Of a stretch of 64,000 nucleotides of DNA, positions 24,952-33,916 are shown piece after piece. Positions within the stretch are counted from its first letter, which is position 1, and the number at the start of each line of letters is the position of its first letter. The translations under genes were made by a program, and so were the position numbers. The notes beneath the pieces were generated by a model, which saw nothing but the letters and a program-made list of their open reading frames with translations, ran no database searches and was not told the origin of the DNA. Source of the stretch: Wujia chipingensis (GTDB lineage: Bacteria; Bacillota; Clostridia; Lachnospirales; Lachnospiraceae); assembly GCF_014337155.1 (NCBI RefSeq), contig NZ_CP060632.1, forward strand, positions 639,001-703,000, given 5' to 3'.

Positions 24952-25842
24952 ATGGTAAATAATGATTCAATGGATATGATACTTGCGAAAGCGCAGACAC
25001 TGATCGAGGCGCTTCCTTACATACAGAAATTCAACGGCAAGCGTGTCGTTGTCAAATACGGTGGAAGTGCAATGGTTGATGAGAACTTAAAATACAATGT
25101 CATCAAGGATGTTGCCCTGCTGAAGTTGATCGGTATGGAGCCGATCATTGTACATGGCGGCGGCAAGGAGATCAGCGCATGGTTAAAGAAAATCGGTAAA
25201 GAATCCGAGTTCGTAAATGGTCTGCGTGTGACTGACGAGGAGACACTCGATGTCGCAGAGATGGTACTTTCCAAGGTCAACAAGAGCCTGGTATCTATGA
25301 TGCAGAAGCTTGGATTAAAAGCAGTTGGTATCAGCGGTAAGGATTCCGGACTTCTGAAGGTACAGAAGAAGCTTTCCGGCGGCAAGGATATCGGCTATGT
25401 CGGAGAGGTTGTATCCGCAGATCCTACGATTATTGACACACTGATTGCAAATGATTTCATCCCGGTTATCGCTCCGATTGGTATTGGCATCGACGATTAT
25501 CATGGCTATAACATCAATGCAGATGATGCAGCATGTGCGATCGCAACAGCCATCAACGCAGAGAAGCTTGTATTCCTGACCGATATCGAAGGTGTATTCG
25601 TAGATCCAACGGACAAGACAACTTTGATTTCCGAGATGGATATTAACGAAGCACAGGAATTTATCGACAGCGGCGTTGTCGGCGGCGGTATGCTTCCGAA
25701 GCTTACAAACTGTATCGAGGCAATGAAGAACGGTGTTGCACGTGTCCATATGCTCGATGGTCGTGTAGAGCATTGCCTGCTTCTGGAGTTCTTTACAGAA
25801 AAGGGTATTGGTACTGCGATTTTGAAGGAACCATTATTCTAA
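24952..25842 (+). CDS. argB: Acetylglutamate kinase
   Basis: A 296-residue amino-acid kinase that phosphorylates N-acetylglutamate. The ATP-binding [10 protein letters not shown], the VHGGGKEIS loop and the [20 protein letters not shown] region are typical. The start at 24952 is favoured because GGAGG lies 8 bases upstream; an ATG at 24931 is possible. The N-terminal extension before the kinase core (about 20 residues, [18 protein letters not shown]) is of the type found in arginine-sensitive enzymes. Last gene of the arg operon, followed by a terminator-like hairpin. Confidence 0.96.
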   Translation: MVNNDSMDMILAKAQTLIEALPYIQKFNGKRVVVKYGGSAMVDENLKYNVIKDVALLKLIGMEPIIVHGGGKEISAWLKKIGKESEFVNGLRVTDEETLDVAEMVLSKVNKSLVSMMQKLGLKAVGISGKDSGLLKVQKKLSGGKDIGYVGEVVSADPTIIDTLIANDFIPVIAPIGIGIDDYHGYNINADDAACAIATAINAEKLVFLTDIEGVFVDPTDKTTLISEMDINEAQEFIDSGVVGGGMLPKLTNCIEAMKNGVARVHMLDGRVEHCLLLEFFTEKGIGTAILKEPLF

Positions 25843-25873
25843 TTTGTTCGAATGAAAATGAAATAATTAACAC

Positions 25874-25916
25874 AAACTACCTCTATATACATTTTGTCTA
25901 TGGAGGTAGTTTTTTT
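25874..25916 (+). terminator. argB terminator whose 3' arm holds the next gene's ribosome binding site
   Basis: Stem AAACTACCTC / GAGGTAGTTT, extended by 4 inner pairs, 11-base loop and a T run that ends directly at the ATG of the next gene (25917). The GGAGG of the next gene lies in the 3' arm, so the hairpin could both end argB transcription and hide that site. Confidence 0.75.
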
Positions 25917-26357
25917 ATGTGGGGAATAATAGTCGCATTGATATCCGGTGCATTGATGAGTGTACAGGGTGTATTTAATACAGGCGTGACAAAGCAGACA
26001 TCGACCTGGCTTGCTTCCGCATGGGTGGCATTTTCCGGATTTGTTGTTGCGATTGCCCTGTGGGCGATCTTTGAGCGGAATCAGGCAGGGATATTCTCGC
26101 TTGCGCAGGTCGATCACAAATATATGCTGTTAGGCGGTGTGATCGGTGCCTTTATTACATGGACCGTCATTACAGCGATGGCAGGATTGGGACCGGCGAA
26201 GGCAGTGCTGCTGATTGTGATTTCGCAGCTATTGATTGCATACCTGATTGAGCTTTTTGGCTGGTTCGGTGTCGAGAAAGCAGATTTTCAGTGGACGAAG
26301 CTGGTTGGTATCGTTGTGTCCGTAGTGGGATTTATCATTTTTCAGTGGGAGAAGTAA
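25917..26357 (+). CDS. YdcZ-type DMT superfamily membrane protein (DUF606)
   Basis: A 146-residue protein with about five membrane helices, matching the PF04657 (YdcZ) family in length and in its start MWGIIVALISGALMSVQGVFNTGVTKQTSTWLASAW. Members are half-size drug/metabolite-type transporters, some acting as pairs; substrate unknown. The start is set by the GGAGG inside the preceding hairpin. The open frame extends 5' into argB but lacks a signal. Possible read-through from argB would link it to arginine genes, though no function in arginine transport can be claimed. Confidence 0.85.
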   Translation: MWGIIVALISGALMSVQGVFNTGVTKQTSTWLASAWVAFSGFVVAIALWAIFERNQAGIFSLAQVDHKYMLLGGVIGAFITWTVITAMAGLGPAKAVLLIVISQLLIAYLIELFGWFGVEKADFQWTKLVGIVVSVVGFIIFQWEK

Positions 26358-26380
26358 CTTTTTTTCGTGAAATCCGCCTA

Positions 26381-26409
26381 TTGTAATTCCGTGGGAAGTT
26401 CTGTACAAT
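26381..26409 (+). promoter_or_regulatory. comEA promoter
   Basis: TTGTAA, 17-bp spacer, TACAAT. Confidence 0.6.
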
Positions 26410-26472
26410 GGGTGTATGTCTTGAATATGCAATATGGAATACCAGACTTTTTTAGAAGGGAGCTATTTCATT

Positions 26473-27147
26473 TTGCAGTACATAAAATTTATAATTGCTG
26501 GCTGTGTGTTGGCAGTGGCTTTGTGTGGCTGTGGCAGACAGGTAAAGCTGCTTACGAGTGAGACACAGACAGAAACGCAGATGATGGATGACGCTGGTGG
26601 AGAAGAAACAGTGGTTTCATCGGCAGAGGCGTTTGCAACGACGACAACCGAAGCGGAAACACCGGAGCAGGAGCAGTCAGACGATGTGGCTGTGTATGTG
26701 TGTGGTGCGGTACGACAGCCGGGTGTCTATTATGTTGCAGGTTCTGCAATCAGAGAGACAGCGGTTCAGATGGCAGGTGGATTTACCGATGATGCGGATG
26801 TTACCTATGTGAATCTGGCGCAGACCGTTGTGGCGGGAGAACAGATCTACATTCCGACGATGGAGGAGACAAACGGGATTTCCTTATCAGGTCGGGAGAC
26901 AGATGGGACATCGGCGCAGGATGCACCAGCCGGTACAAATGTGGAAATGGACGGGAAGATCAACATCAATACCGCCGGAAAAGACGCACTGATGACATTG
27001 CCGGGAATTGGCGAGAGCAAAGCGGATGCGATTATCGCATATCGGGAAGCCCAGGGGAAATTTCAGAACACGGAGGAGCTTATGAATATCCGTGGAATCA
27101 AAGAGGGCATATATAATAAAATCAAGGACTTAATTATTGTGGGATGA
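26473..27147 (+). CDS. comEA: ComEA-like DNA-binding lipoprotein
   Basis: About 225 residues: lipoprotein signal with lipobox LCGC (lipid Cys at about 20), an acidic Thr/Glu linker, an SLBB domain (about 73-135, VYVCGAVRQPGVYYVAGSAI) and a C-terminal helix-hairpin-helix pair (about 160-225, ININTAGKDALMTLPGIGESKADAIIAYR). ComEA binds incoming DNA at the cell surface during transformation. A TTG start at 26473 is preferred to an ATG at 26434 because GAAGGGAG is about 10 bases before the TTG and nothing suitable precedes the ATG. comEC is 4 kb downstream. Lipid anchoring instead of a plain membrane helix is somewhat unusual. Confidence 0.85.
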   Translation: MQYIKFIIAGCVLAVALCGCGRQVKLLTSETQTETQMMDDAGGEETVVSSAEAFATTTTEAETPEQEQSDDVAVYVCGAVRQPGVYYVAGSAIRETAVQMAGGFTDDADVTYVNLAQTVVAGEQIYIPTMEETNGISLSGRETDGTSAQDAPAGTNVEMDGKININTAGKDALMTLPGIGESKADAIIAYREAQGKFQNTEELMNIRGIKEGIYNKIKDLIIVG

Positions 27148-27157
27148 GGTGTATAGA

Positions 27158-27844
27158 ATGAAGAAAATTTTGGTGGTAGATGATGAAAAGTCCATCGTAA
27201 AGGGCATCAAGTTCAGCTTAGAGCAGGACGATATGAAGGTCGAAGTTGCTTACGATGGTGAAACCGCACTGGAGCTTGCAAAGGCAAATCATTACGATAT
27301 GATTTTACTGGACATCATGCTGCCGGGATTTAGCGGACTGGAAGTGTGTCAGATGATCCGCGAGTTTTCGGATGTGCCAATCATTATGCTGACAGCTAAG
27401 GGCGATGATATGGACAAGATACTGGGACTGGAATATGGCGCAGACGATTACATAACAAAGCCGTTTAATATATTGGAAGTAAAGGCGAGAATCAAGGCGA
27501 TTTTCCGTCGGAATAACCGGAATGTGCCGGAACAGGAAAATCAGAAGGTGATCGAGACAAAGGGACTGAAGATTGATGTGGACAGCCGCCGGGTATATAT
27601 CGATGACAAGGAAGTCAACCTGACAGCCAAGGAGTTTGAACTTGTATATCTGCTGGTATCAAACCCGAACAAGGTATATTCCAGAGAGCAGTTGCTCAAA
27701 ACTATCTGGGGACCATCTTATCCGGGCGATGCCAGAACCGTGGATGTGCATGTGCGTCGACTTCGTGAGAAGATTGAGGCAACACCAGCCGATCCAAAAT
27801 ACATTCATACAAAATGGGGCGTGGGATATTATTTCCACGAGTAA
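27158..27844 (+). CDS. OmpR/PhoB-family response regulator
   Basis: A 228-residue regulator with a receiver domain (acidic pocket VVDDEKS, phospho-acceptor D52 in MILLDIMLPGFSG, Thr in IIMLTAKG, Lys in ITKPF) and a C-terminal winged helix (about 130-228, LTAKEFELVYLLVSNPNKVYSREQLL and RTVDVHVRRLREKI). The start at 27158 follows GAGGTG. It probably pairs with the kinase at 28969, from which it is separated by an antisense add gene. It could be a WalR-type regulator given the WalR-like box at 14468, but this is only an inference. Confidence 0.93.
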   Translation: MKKILVVDDEKSIVKGIKFSLEQDDMKVEVAYDGETALELAKANHYDMILLDIMLPGFSGLEVCQMIREFSDVPIIMLTAKGDDMDKILGLEYGADDYITKPFNILEVKARIKAIFRRNNRNVPEQENQKVIETKGLKIDVDSRRVYIDDKEVNLTAKEFELVYLLVSNPNKVYSREQLLKTIWGPSYPGDARTVDVHVRRLREKIEATPADPKYIHTKWGVGYYFHE

Positions 27845-27868
27845 TCTGTACACAGCGAAAAAAGTTCG

Positions 27869-28840
27869 CTATGGCAGAAGATACAGTAATTGATGCTTGA
27901 CAGAGTCAGAGGCAAAGGAGATTTCCACACTGTTTTTATACAGTGTCCGGAGATCTTCTTTTTCTATGTGGAGCTTTTCAAGGGCAAAGGTATATTCGTC
28001 AGTCAGCGTTGTGTGGCTCACGGTACGATTGTCGGTGTTGATTGTTGCAAGCAGTCCAAAATCCAGAAACGCATGGAGTGGATACGCGTCCAGTTCAGTC
28101 GCTGCTTTTGTCTGGAAATTCGAGGTTGGACAAAGCTCAAAACCGATGTGTGCGTTGCGACAGGCTTCCAGCAGAGCAGGCTCTTTGATGGCTGCAATGC
28201 CATGTCCGATCCGGCGTGCTCCATATTGGAGGGCGAGCGCGACATTTCTGGCACTGCCACATTCACCGGAATGAATTGTGACAGGCACCTCCATTCGCCT
28301 TGCTTCCTCGAACAGCGCTTCAAATTCTTCGTTTGGATGTCCGGCTTCATCACCGGCAAGGTCTAACGCACAGACGCCATTTCCTAAGAATTCTCTGGCA
28401 CAGCGGACAACCAGATGATTTTGCTGTGGGGAGTGATGGCGCATCGCACATAAGATCAGATTGGTGAATACTCCATACCGGTCAAATGCTTTCTGGCATC
28501 CATAGACAGCCGCCTGCACGACATTTTCCAGATCCAGGTGACTGTTGACGCTCAGCATAGGTGCAAACCGGATTTCCATATAGCGGACATTTTCTGCGGC
28601 TGCCTGTCGCACGACATCAACGACGGCATCCCGGATATGCTCTTTTTCCTGCAGTGCGGATACCGGAAGGTCAAAGCAGGTTAGATATTCGGCAAGTGAC
28701 TGACAGTTGGCAGGTGCCTGTATTGTATGCATGTCCAGTGCCGAAAGCTGTAAGGTCTGCATCAGGAATTCTTTGCTCAAAGAACCATCCAGATGGCAGT
28801 GCAGTTCGACCTTTGGCATGGAAACAGGATCAAAATTCAT
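27869..28840 (-). CDS. add: Adenosine deaminase family protein
   Basis: A 323-residue metal-dependent deaminase. It has the metal-binding HCHLDGS near the start, HSGECG, the RIGHGI motif and the late NTDNRT (usually NTDDP). Adenosine deaminase turns adenosine into inosine; some relatives act on other purines such as aminofutalosine, which the sequence does not exclude. The start at 28840 has AGGGGG 8 bases upstream. The gene lies antisense between a response regulator and its likely kinase, with its own promoter at 28872-28900. Confidence 0.88.
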   Translation of the reverse strand: MNFDPVSMPKVELHCHLDGSLSKEFLMQTLQLSALDMHTIQAPANCQSLAEYLTCFDLPVSALQEKEHIRDAVVDVVRQAAAENVRYMEIRFAPMLSVNSHLDLENVVQAAVYGCQKAFDRYGVFTNLILCAMRHHSPQQNHLVVRCAREFLGNGVCALDLAGDEAGHPNEEFEALFEEARRMEVPVTIHSGECGSARNVALALQYGARRIGHGIAAIKEPALLEACRNAHIGFELCPTSNFQTKAATELDAYPLHAFLDFGLLATINTDNRTVSHTTLTDEYTFALEKLHIEKEDLRTLYKNSVEISFASDSVKHQLLYLLP

Positions 28841-28871
28841 AAGTGTATCCCCCTTTCGGTGTTGTACTTGT

Positions 28872-28900
28872 ATCATAGCAATTTCGCATGGATTGTACAA
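28872..28900 (-). promoter_or_regulatory. add promoter
   Basis: Minus strand TTGTAC, 17-bp spacer, TATGAT, placed back to back with the kinase promoter (the two -35 boxes are 5 bases apart). Confidence 0.65.
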
Positions 28901-28905
28901 GTGCC

Positions 28906-28934
28906 TTGAAGCAAAACGGACGGTGTGATATAGT
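28906..28934 (+). promoter_or_regulatory. Promoter of the histidine kinase operon
   Basis: TTGAAG, 17-bp spacer, TATAGT; about 35 bases before the GTG start. Confidence 0.65.
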
Positions 28935-28968
28935 AGTGGTATTCTGGAAAAGGACGGAATGAAACAAC

Positions 28969-30495
28969 GTGAAAGACGAAATAAAAGAAGAAAAAAAGGA
29001 TGAAAAATTAGAACGTAAAAAGCTGAAACGCCGGGAACGGGCGGAGAAGCGCCAGCATAAACATATGGGCATCAGCCTCCGATGGTTTGTGACGTTTCTG
29101 ATCATCGTGCTGTGTGCAGGGATTATGCTTGTGTATTCGCTGATGTCAAGCCGTCTGTATGTGCAGCGATATCAGGAACAGCTTAAAAAAAATGTGATGG
29201 CGCAGGCGGAATATCTGAAGAATAATCTGCTTGAGAATCATATGACGCTCGATGACCCACAGGATTTAAATCTTCGTATCGAAGGTGTCGCAACGACTTT
29301 TTACGGCAGGGTGCTTGTGATAAACCGGGAGTACCGGGTGATCAAGGATACTTATGGAAACCATGAAAATGCACAGATTGTAAATCCGGATATTATGGCT
29401 GTAATGCGCGGACAGGCGAGTGAGAAGATATCGAAGAAGGATGGATATCTTGAATATATCACAGCTGTGAAGCAGGAACAGGATGTGCAGGGCGTGCTTG
29501 TGATTCAGGCATCGACGGACAGCCTGAATGTAATTGAACGCCGGGTAGAACGACGAAACTGGTTGTCATTTGCACTTATCATGGCAATCTGCATTGGTGC
29601 AGCATGGGCAATCGGCAATGCAAGCTCACGTGGGATCAAGCGTATCAATCAGCAGATGGAAATCGCGGGAGAAGGACAGCTGGAGACACAGATTCCAGTG
29701 CGTGGATTCAAGGAGTTTAAACAGCTGACGGAACGTTACAATGCGACGATATCCAAGCTGATGGTCATTGACTCCACACGACAGGAGTTTGTATCGAATG
29801 TGTCACATGAATTAAAGACGCCGATCACGTCGATGAAGGTGTTGGCAGATTCTCTGATACAGAACGAATCTGCGGATCTTGCGATGTACAAGGAATTTAT
29901 GACTGATATCGTGGATGAGATTGACAGAGAAAGTAAAATTATTACCGATCTGCTGACACTTGTAAAAATGGATAAAAAATCAGCCGCGATGAATATCGAG
30001 GAGATAAAGATCAATGATCTGTTGGAGGTGATATTGAAGCGCGTAACGCCAATCGCCAAAAGCCGTGGAATCCAGATTACTTACGAGAGCTACCGTGATG
30101 TGACGGCATGGGTGGATGAGGTCAAACTGAGTCTGGCTCTGACGAATATTATAGAGAATGCGGTGAAGTACAATGTTGACAATGGCTGGGTGAAAGTGAC
30201 GCTCAATGCAGACCACCGCAACTTCTATGTGAAGGTTGCAGATTCCGGTGTTGGAATCCCGGATGACTGCAAGGAGCATGTATTTGAACGTTTCTACCGG
30301 GTAGATAAAGCGCGAAGCCGGGATACCGGTGGTACAGGACTTGGACTTGCTATCACGAAAAGCGTCATTCAGATGCACAAGGGTTCAATCAAATTGTACA
30401 GCGAGTCTGGAGAGGGCACTACATTTACCATTCGCATTCCGATGAAATCGGATGCCTCCGTGGATACAGCACGAAAGGAGGGCGATGCAGAATGA
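28969..30495 (+). CDS. Membrane sensor histidine kinase (HAMP, HisKA, HATPase)
   Basis: A 508-residue kinase. A very basic cytoplasmic start (1-36) leads to membrane helix 1 (about 38-58), an extracellular sensor (about 60-198), helix 2 (about 199-216), a HAMP region (about 217-270), the HisKA domain with His280 in FVSNVSHELKTPITSM, and an ATPase domain with the N box near 393-402, DSGVGIP near 425 and GTGLGL near 455. The GTG start at 28969 is the only upstream option in frame. It overlaps the GerMN lipoprotein gene by four bases. The likely partner is the regulator at 27158. Confidence 0.93.
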   Translation: MKDEIKEEKKDEKLERKKLKRRERAEKRQHKHMGISLRWFVTFLIIVLCAGIMLVYSLMSSRLYVQRYQEQLKKNVMAQAEYLKNNLLENHMTLDDPQDLNLRIEGVATTFYGRVLVINREYRVIKDTYGNHENAQIVNPDIMAVMRGQASEKISKKDGYLEYITAVKQEQDVQGVLVIQASTDSLNVIERRVERRNWLSFALIMAICIGAAWAIGNASSRGIKRINQQMEIAGEGQLETQIPVRGFKEFKQLTERYNATISKLMVIDSTRQEFVSNVSHELKTPITSMKVLADSLIQNESADLAMYKEFMTDIVDEIDRESKIITDLLTLVKMDKKSAAMNIEEIKINDLLEVILKRVTPIAKSRGIQITYESYRDVTAWVDEVKLSLALTNIIENAVKYNVDNGWVKVTLNADHRNFYVKVADSGVGIPDDCKEHVFERFYRVDKARSRDTGGTGLGLAITKSVIQMHKGSIKLYSESGEGTTFTIRIPMKSDASVDTARKEGDAE

Positions 30496-31370
30496 GAAAG
30501 AAGTATTGGAAAACCGGATGCGTGATCGCGACACTGCTTTGCCTGACAGCCTGTGGGAAAGCACAGACTGGAGAGATTACACCGCTTGCAGATAATATGA
30601 TTCATCTGTATCTGGCAGAGGATAACACAGTTGTGCGTGCCGATGCAGATTACCAGTTGAAAACGCCGGATGCAATCGCATCCTGCGTGGAGGATGCAAT
30701 GACGGCACTCACAGCAATGGAAACATCGAAGATCGAAGCTTACAGTTATATGATGGGCGAGGATAACAGTTTGCAGATGGATATCACACTTGTGGAAGGC
30801 AGTTACGAGCAGGAAGATATATTGCTGATCATGGCAGCCACAACGAAGACATTGTTCCAGATGGATGATATTTCCAGCATTGCACTGACCGTAAAGGGGC
30901 ATGACGAAAAAGTGTATGCAGAGCAGTTGTTCCTGCGGGATTCTGTTTATTATTATGGTACCGACGAACCGAGTCTGGCAGAGGAATCAATTACCATGTA
31001 TGCACCAAATGCGCAGGGAACTGCACTGGAATCCTATGGAATCAAAGTACAGTCGGAGCCACAGACGTCCGATCAGGAGTATATCGTACGGGAGCTGGTA
31101 CAGAAAAAAGTGCTTTCTCCGGACACAAAGGTGAACCAGGTGTCGGTCCATGATTCGGTCTGCTATCTGGATCTGTCAGAGGAATTTACAAATGCCGTGG
31201 GAACGATTTCACCAGAGCTTGCGTTGTATGCAGTCGTGAATTCGGTAATTGCACAGACAGACGTGGATACGGTACAGATTCTGATTGATGGAAAAATCGT
31301 GCCAATGTACCGGAATGTGGTTGCAATAGACAAACCATTACCATTTAATGCAAATGTAGTACAAGAATAA
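30492..31370 (+). CDS. GerMN-domain lipoprotein
   Basis: A 292-residue lipoprotein with lipobox LTAC (Cys21) and a C-terminal GerMN domain (about 190-280, including VSVHDSVCYLDLSEEFTNAVGTISPELALYAVVNSV). GerMN domains occur in sporulation and germination proteins and in LpqB, the lipoprotein partner of the actinobacterial MtrB kinase. The ATGA overlap with the kinase gene suggests that it modulates that kinase at the cell surface. This is by analogy only. Confidence 0.88.
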   Translation: MRKKYWKTGCVIATLLCLTACGKAQTGEITPLADNMIHLYLAEDNTVVRADADYQLKTPDAIASCVEDAMTALTAMETSKIEAYSYMMGEDNSLQMDITLVEGSYEQEDILLIMAATTKTLFQMDDISSIALTVKGHDEKVYAEQLFLRDSVYYYGTDEPSLAEESITMYAPNAQGTALESYGIKVQSEPQTSDQEYIVRELVQKKVLSPDTKVNQVSVHDSVCYLDLSEEFTNAVGTISPELALYAVVNSVIAQTDVDTVQILIDGKIVPMYRNVVAIDKPLPFNANVVQE

Positions 31371-31387
31371 AAGAATATAGGAGACGT

Positions 31388-33802
31388 ATGAAACGACCAG
31401 TATTTTGTGTGGCTTTGGCGTATGCACTTGGAGAGGTGATTGGCCTGTACACAAGAACGGTGGGCGAGATAGGCATAGTGAGTGCTATGCTTGTTTGCGT
31501 TGGGATTTTCGTGCGGAAGAAAAAACAGGGAAAAAGCGCATGCGTTCTGGGACTGGGAATTGGTCTTGGAATGCTTGGCGCTTTTTTGCGTATTCCGCAG
31601 GATCTACGGGAAAAGCCGGATATCCGGCAGGAAAACGGTTACGATATTATAACCTATGCAACGGGAGGGGAGACGCAGGGGAAGCCTGTCATCTGTGCCG
31701 GGATTCTGACTGACCGGCAGGGAGAAACATGGACGATGCGGGTACTGGACGGAGCTGACGTGCATGGAGATATTCTGCTCCGTGGTGTGCAAGGGGAACA
31801 CACGATTGCGGAGATTGTACAGGTAACAGGTACTTATGATACATTTGAGCATGTGAGAAATCCGGGTGGGTTCCAGTCACGCAGCTATTATCTTGCCCGG
31901 AATATCAGCGGATATTATTATGCACCGCAGGTGACGACGATCACCGTTAATCAGTGGGAAATACTTGGGCTGCCAAGGTATCTGTATTATCAGGGAAAAC
32001 GTATATTATATGAATTGCGTATACGGGCAGACTGCCAGATTGCAAAGCTTCTTCCAGAAGAACAGGCGTCGCTTGTGTCTGGAATCCTGCTTGGAGAAAA
32101 ATCAAGGATAGATGCAGAACTCAAGACATTATATCAGATGGGCGGGATTGCGCATATTCTGGCGATATCAGGACTTCATATTTCCCTGCTTGGAGGACTG
32201 CTCTTTCGACTGATGCGGCGGGCTCGTGTGCCGATTCCGGTAGCAGGAATTATCACGATAGCAGGACTTTTGTTGTACGGCATGATGACCGGAATGAGTC
32301 TGGCAACGATGCGTGCGATCTGGATGATGGTGATTTTTCTTGTGGCGCAGATGTTCGGGAAATCCTATGATATGCCGACTGCGATGGGAGTTGCCTTGTT
32401 CTTTATGCTTCTATGCAACCCGGTTCGCATCTTAGATGCCGGGATGCAGTTAAGCTATATGGCGATTGCGGGGGTATCACTTGGAAACTATGGGATGAAG
32501 CGCTTGCATAAAAAAACTGGATTTCGGCGGTTCCAGAAACGATATCCGCTTCGGTTCCGTGTGGTGCAGAGCCTGTTTTATTCTGTAACATTGCAGGGGA
32601 TGATGCTTCCTGTGGTGGCAAAAACCTATTACGAGATACCAGTCTATGCAGGATTGCTGAATCTGATCGTTGTACCGGGGATGACGGTTGTGGTAGCAGG
32701 AAGCTGGTTCGGCTTGCTTGTATCCATTGGCACGATTTCGCTTGGCAGGTTCGTCATGCTGCCGGTTGGGTGGATGTTACAGGGATATACATGGCTTTGC
32801 GAAAGGACACTGGAACTGCCGTGGAATACACTTGTTACAGGAGAGATACGAGGCTGGCAGATTGGCATGTGGTATGGCGGGATTGCATGCACGCTGGTAT
32901 TGCTTCGCACAAAAACAAGAAATAAGCTGCGGGACTTTGTATATAAACATACCGGCAGGTTCTGGCGTAAAAGAGAGGTCGTGCGCTACACTGTATGCAC
33001 GATCCTTATAAGTATGCTGTTACAGGGGGCAGGACAGGCGTTATGCGTGTGGCAGCAACGCACAGAAGCAATCTATTTCTTAGATGTTGGACAAGGCGAT
33101 GGAATCCTGATACGATCCCCGGACGGAAGAAATATCGTGATTGACGGCGGCTCGACGTCACAGTCAAAATGTGGGACATACACACTGCTTCCGGCGCTGC
33201 GATCGCAAGGCATGACGGAGATTGACTGTTGGTTTGTGACACATACCGATGAGGATCATATCAGTGGATTAAAAGAACTTTTATTGCAGGGAAAACTGAC
33301 GCAGATCAAGGTGCGGACGGTTGTCTTTTCCGCCTATGTGTTTCAGGATGCGGCATTGGCAGAGTTAGAAGCAATGATTAGGGCTGCCGGAATCACAATC
33401 GTGTGGATGAGGGAGGGCGACGTGATCGGCGATGATACATTTACGCTTACCTGCCTGCATCCAACTGCAGAATATCGCGCAAAGGATAAGAATGCAGCGA
33501 GTCTGGCACTGGCATATCATTCTGATACATTTGACATGTTATTTACTGGAGACATGGATGCAGATGCCGTCGCAGATATGGATATACAACAGGATTATGA
33601 TTGTATCAAGCTTCCGCATCATGGCTCGAAGTACTCGTATGTGGAGGGGGTCTATGCGCATGCGGACTATGGTTTGATTTCCTGTGGATACAATAACCGT
33701 TATGGACATCCACACACGGAAGTGCTACAAGGGTTAGCACAGGAAGGGACGAAGGTACTTCGGACGGATGAGATGGGAGCAGTAATCTTCCGGAGTAGAT
33801 AA
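31388..33802 (+). CDS. comEC: ComEC/Rec2 DNA-uptake channel protein
   Basis: An 804-residue protein with three parts: an N-terminal DUF4131-type region with membrane helices (1-200), the Competence membrane domain (about 225-500, with LVSGILLGEKSRID and GGIAHILAISGLHISLLGG) and a C-terminal metallo-beta-lactamase domain (about 555-804) with FLDVGQGDGILI, THTDEDHISGL and LPHHGSKYS. All three competence modules and metal ligands are present, so it appears functional. ComEC forms the inner membrane channel for single-stranded DNA. It follows the GerMN gene by 17 bases and is 4 kb from comEA. Confidence 0.95.
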   Translation: MKRPVFCVALAYALGEVIGLYTRTVGEIGIVSAMLVCVGIFVRKKKQGKSACVLGLGIGLGMLGAFLRIPQDLREKPDIRQENGYDIITYATGGETQGKPVICAGILTDRQGETWTMRVLDGADVHGDILLRGVQGEHTIAEIVQVTGTYDTFEHVRNPGGFQSRSYYLARNISGYYYAPQVTTITVNQWEILGLPRYLYYQGKRILYELRIRADCQIAKLLPEEQASLVSGILLGEKSRIDAELKTLYQMGGIAHILAISGLHISLLGGLLFRLMRRARVPIPVAGIITIAGLLLYGMMTGMSLATMRAIWMMVIFLVAQMFGKSYDMPTAMGVALFFMLLCNPVRILDAGMQLSYMAIAGVSLGNYGMKRLHKKTGFRRFQKRYPLRFRVVQSLFYSVTLQGMMLPVVAKTYYEIPVYAGLLNLIVVPGMTVVVAGSWFGLLVSIGTISLGRFVMLPVGWMLQGYTWLCERTLELPWNTLVTGEIRGWQIGMWYGGIACTLVLLRTKTRNKLRDFVYKHTGRFWRKREVVRYTVCTILISMLLQGAGQALCVWQQRTEAIYFLDVGQGDGILIRSPDGRNIVIDGGSTSQSKCGTYTLLPALRSQGMTEIDCWFVTHTDEDHISGLKELLLQGKLTQIKVRTVVFSAYVFQDAALAELEAMIRAAGITIVWMREGDVIGDDTFTLTCLHPTAEYRAKDKNAASLALAYHSDTFDMLFTGDMDADAVADMDIQQDYDCIKLPHHGSKYSYVEGVYAHADYGLISCGYNNRYGHPHTEVLQGLAQEGTKVLRTDEMGAVIFRSR

Positions 33803-33916
33803 AAGGAGGAAGATGTGATACAATGTATTCATTGAAAACAAAGAGGTATTCAAACGTAACAAAAAGGTAAACATACCGAATAATAAGTGTAGTTAGCGTT
33901 CTATATCGGAGTCAAC

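Noticed and set aside
24401-25000. Minus-strand frame of 199 codons opposite argJ/argB
   Set aside because: Antisense shadow of two clear genes, Cys/His/Leu-rich, without ribosome binding site.
33803-33916. A 15-codon frame between comEC and holA
   Set aside because: Ribosome binding site is poorly spaced and the peptide shows no pattern; I see nothing else in the gap.
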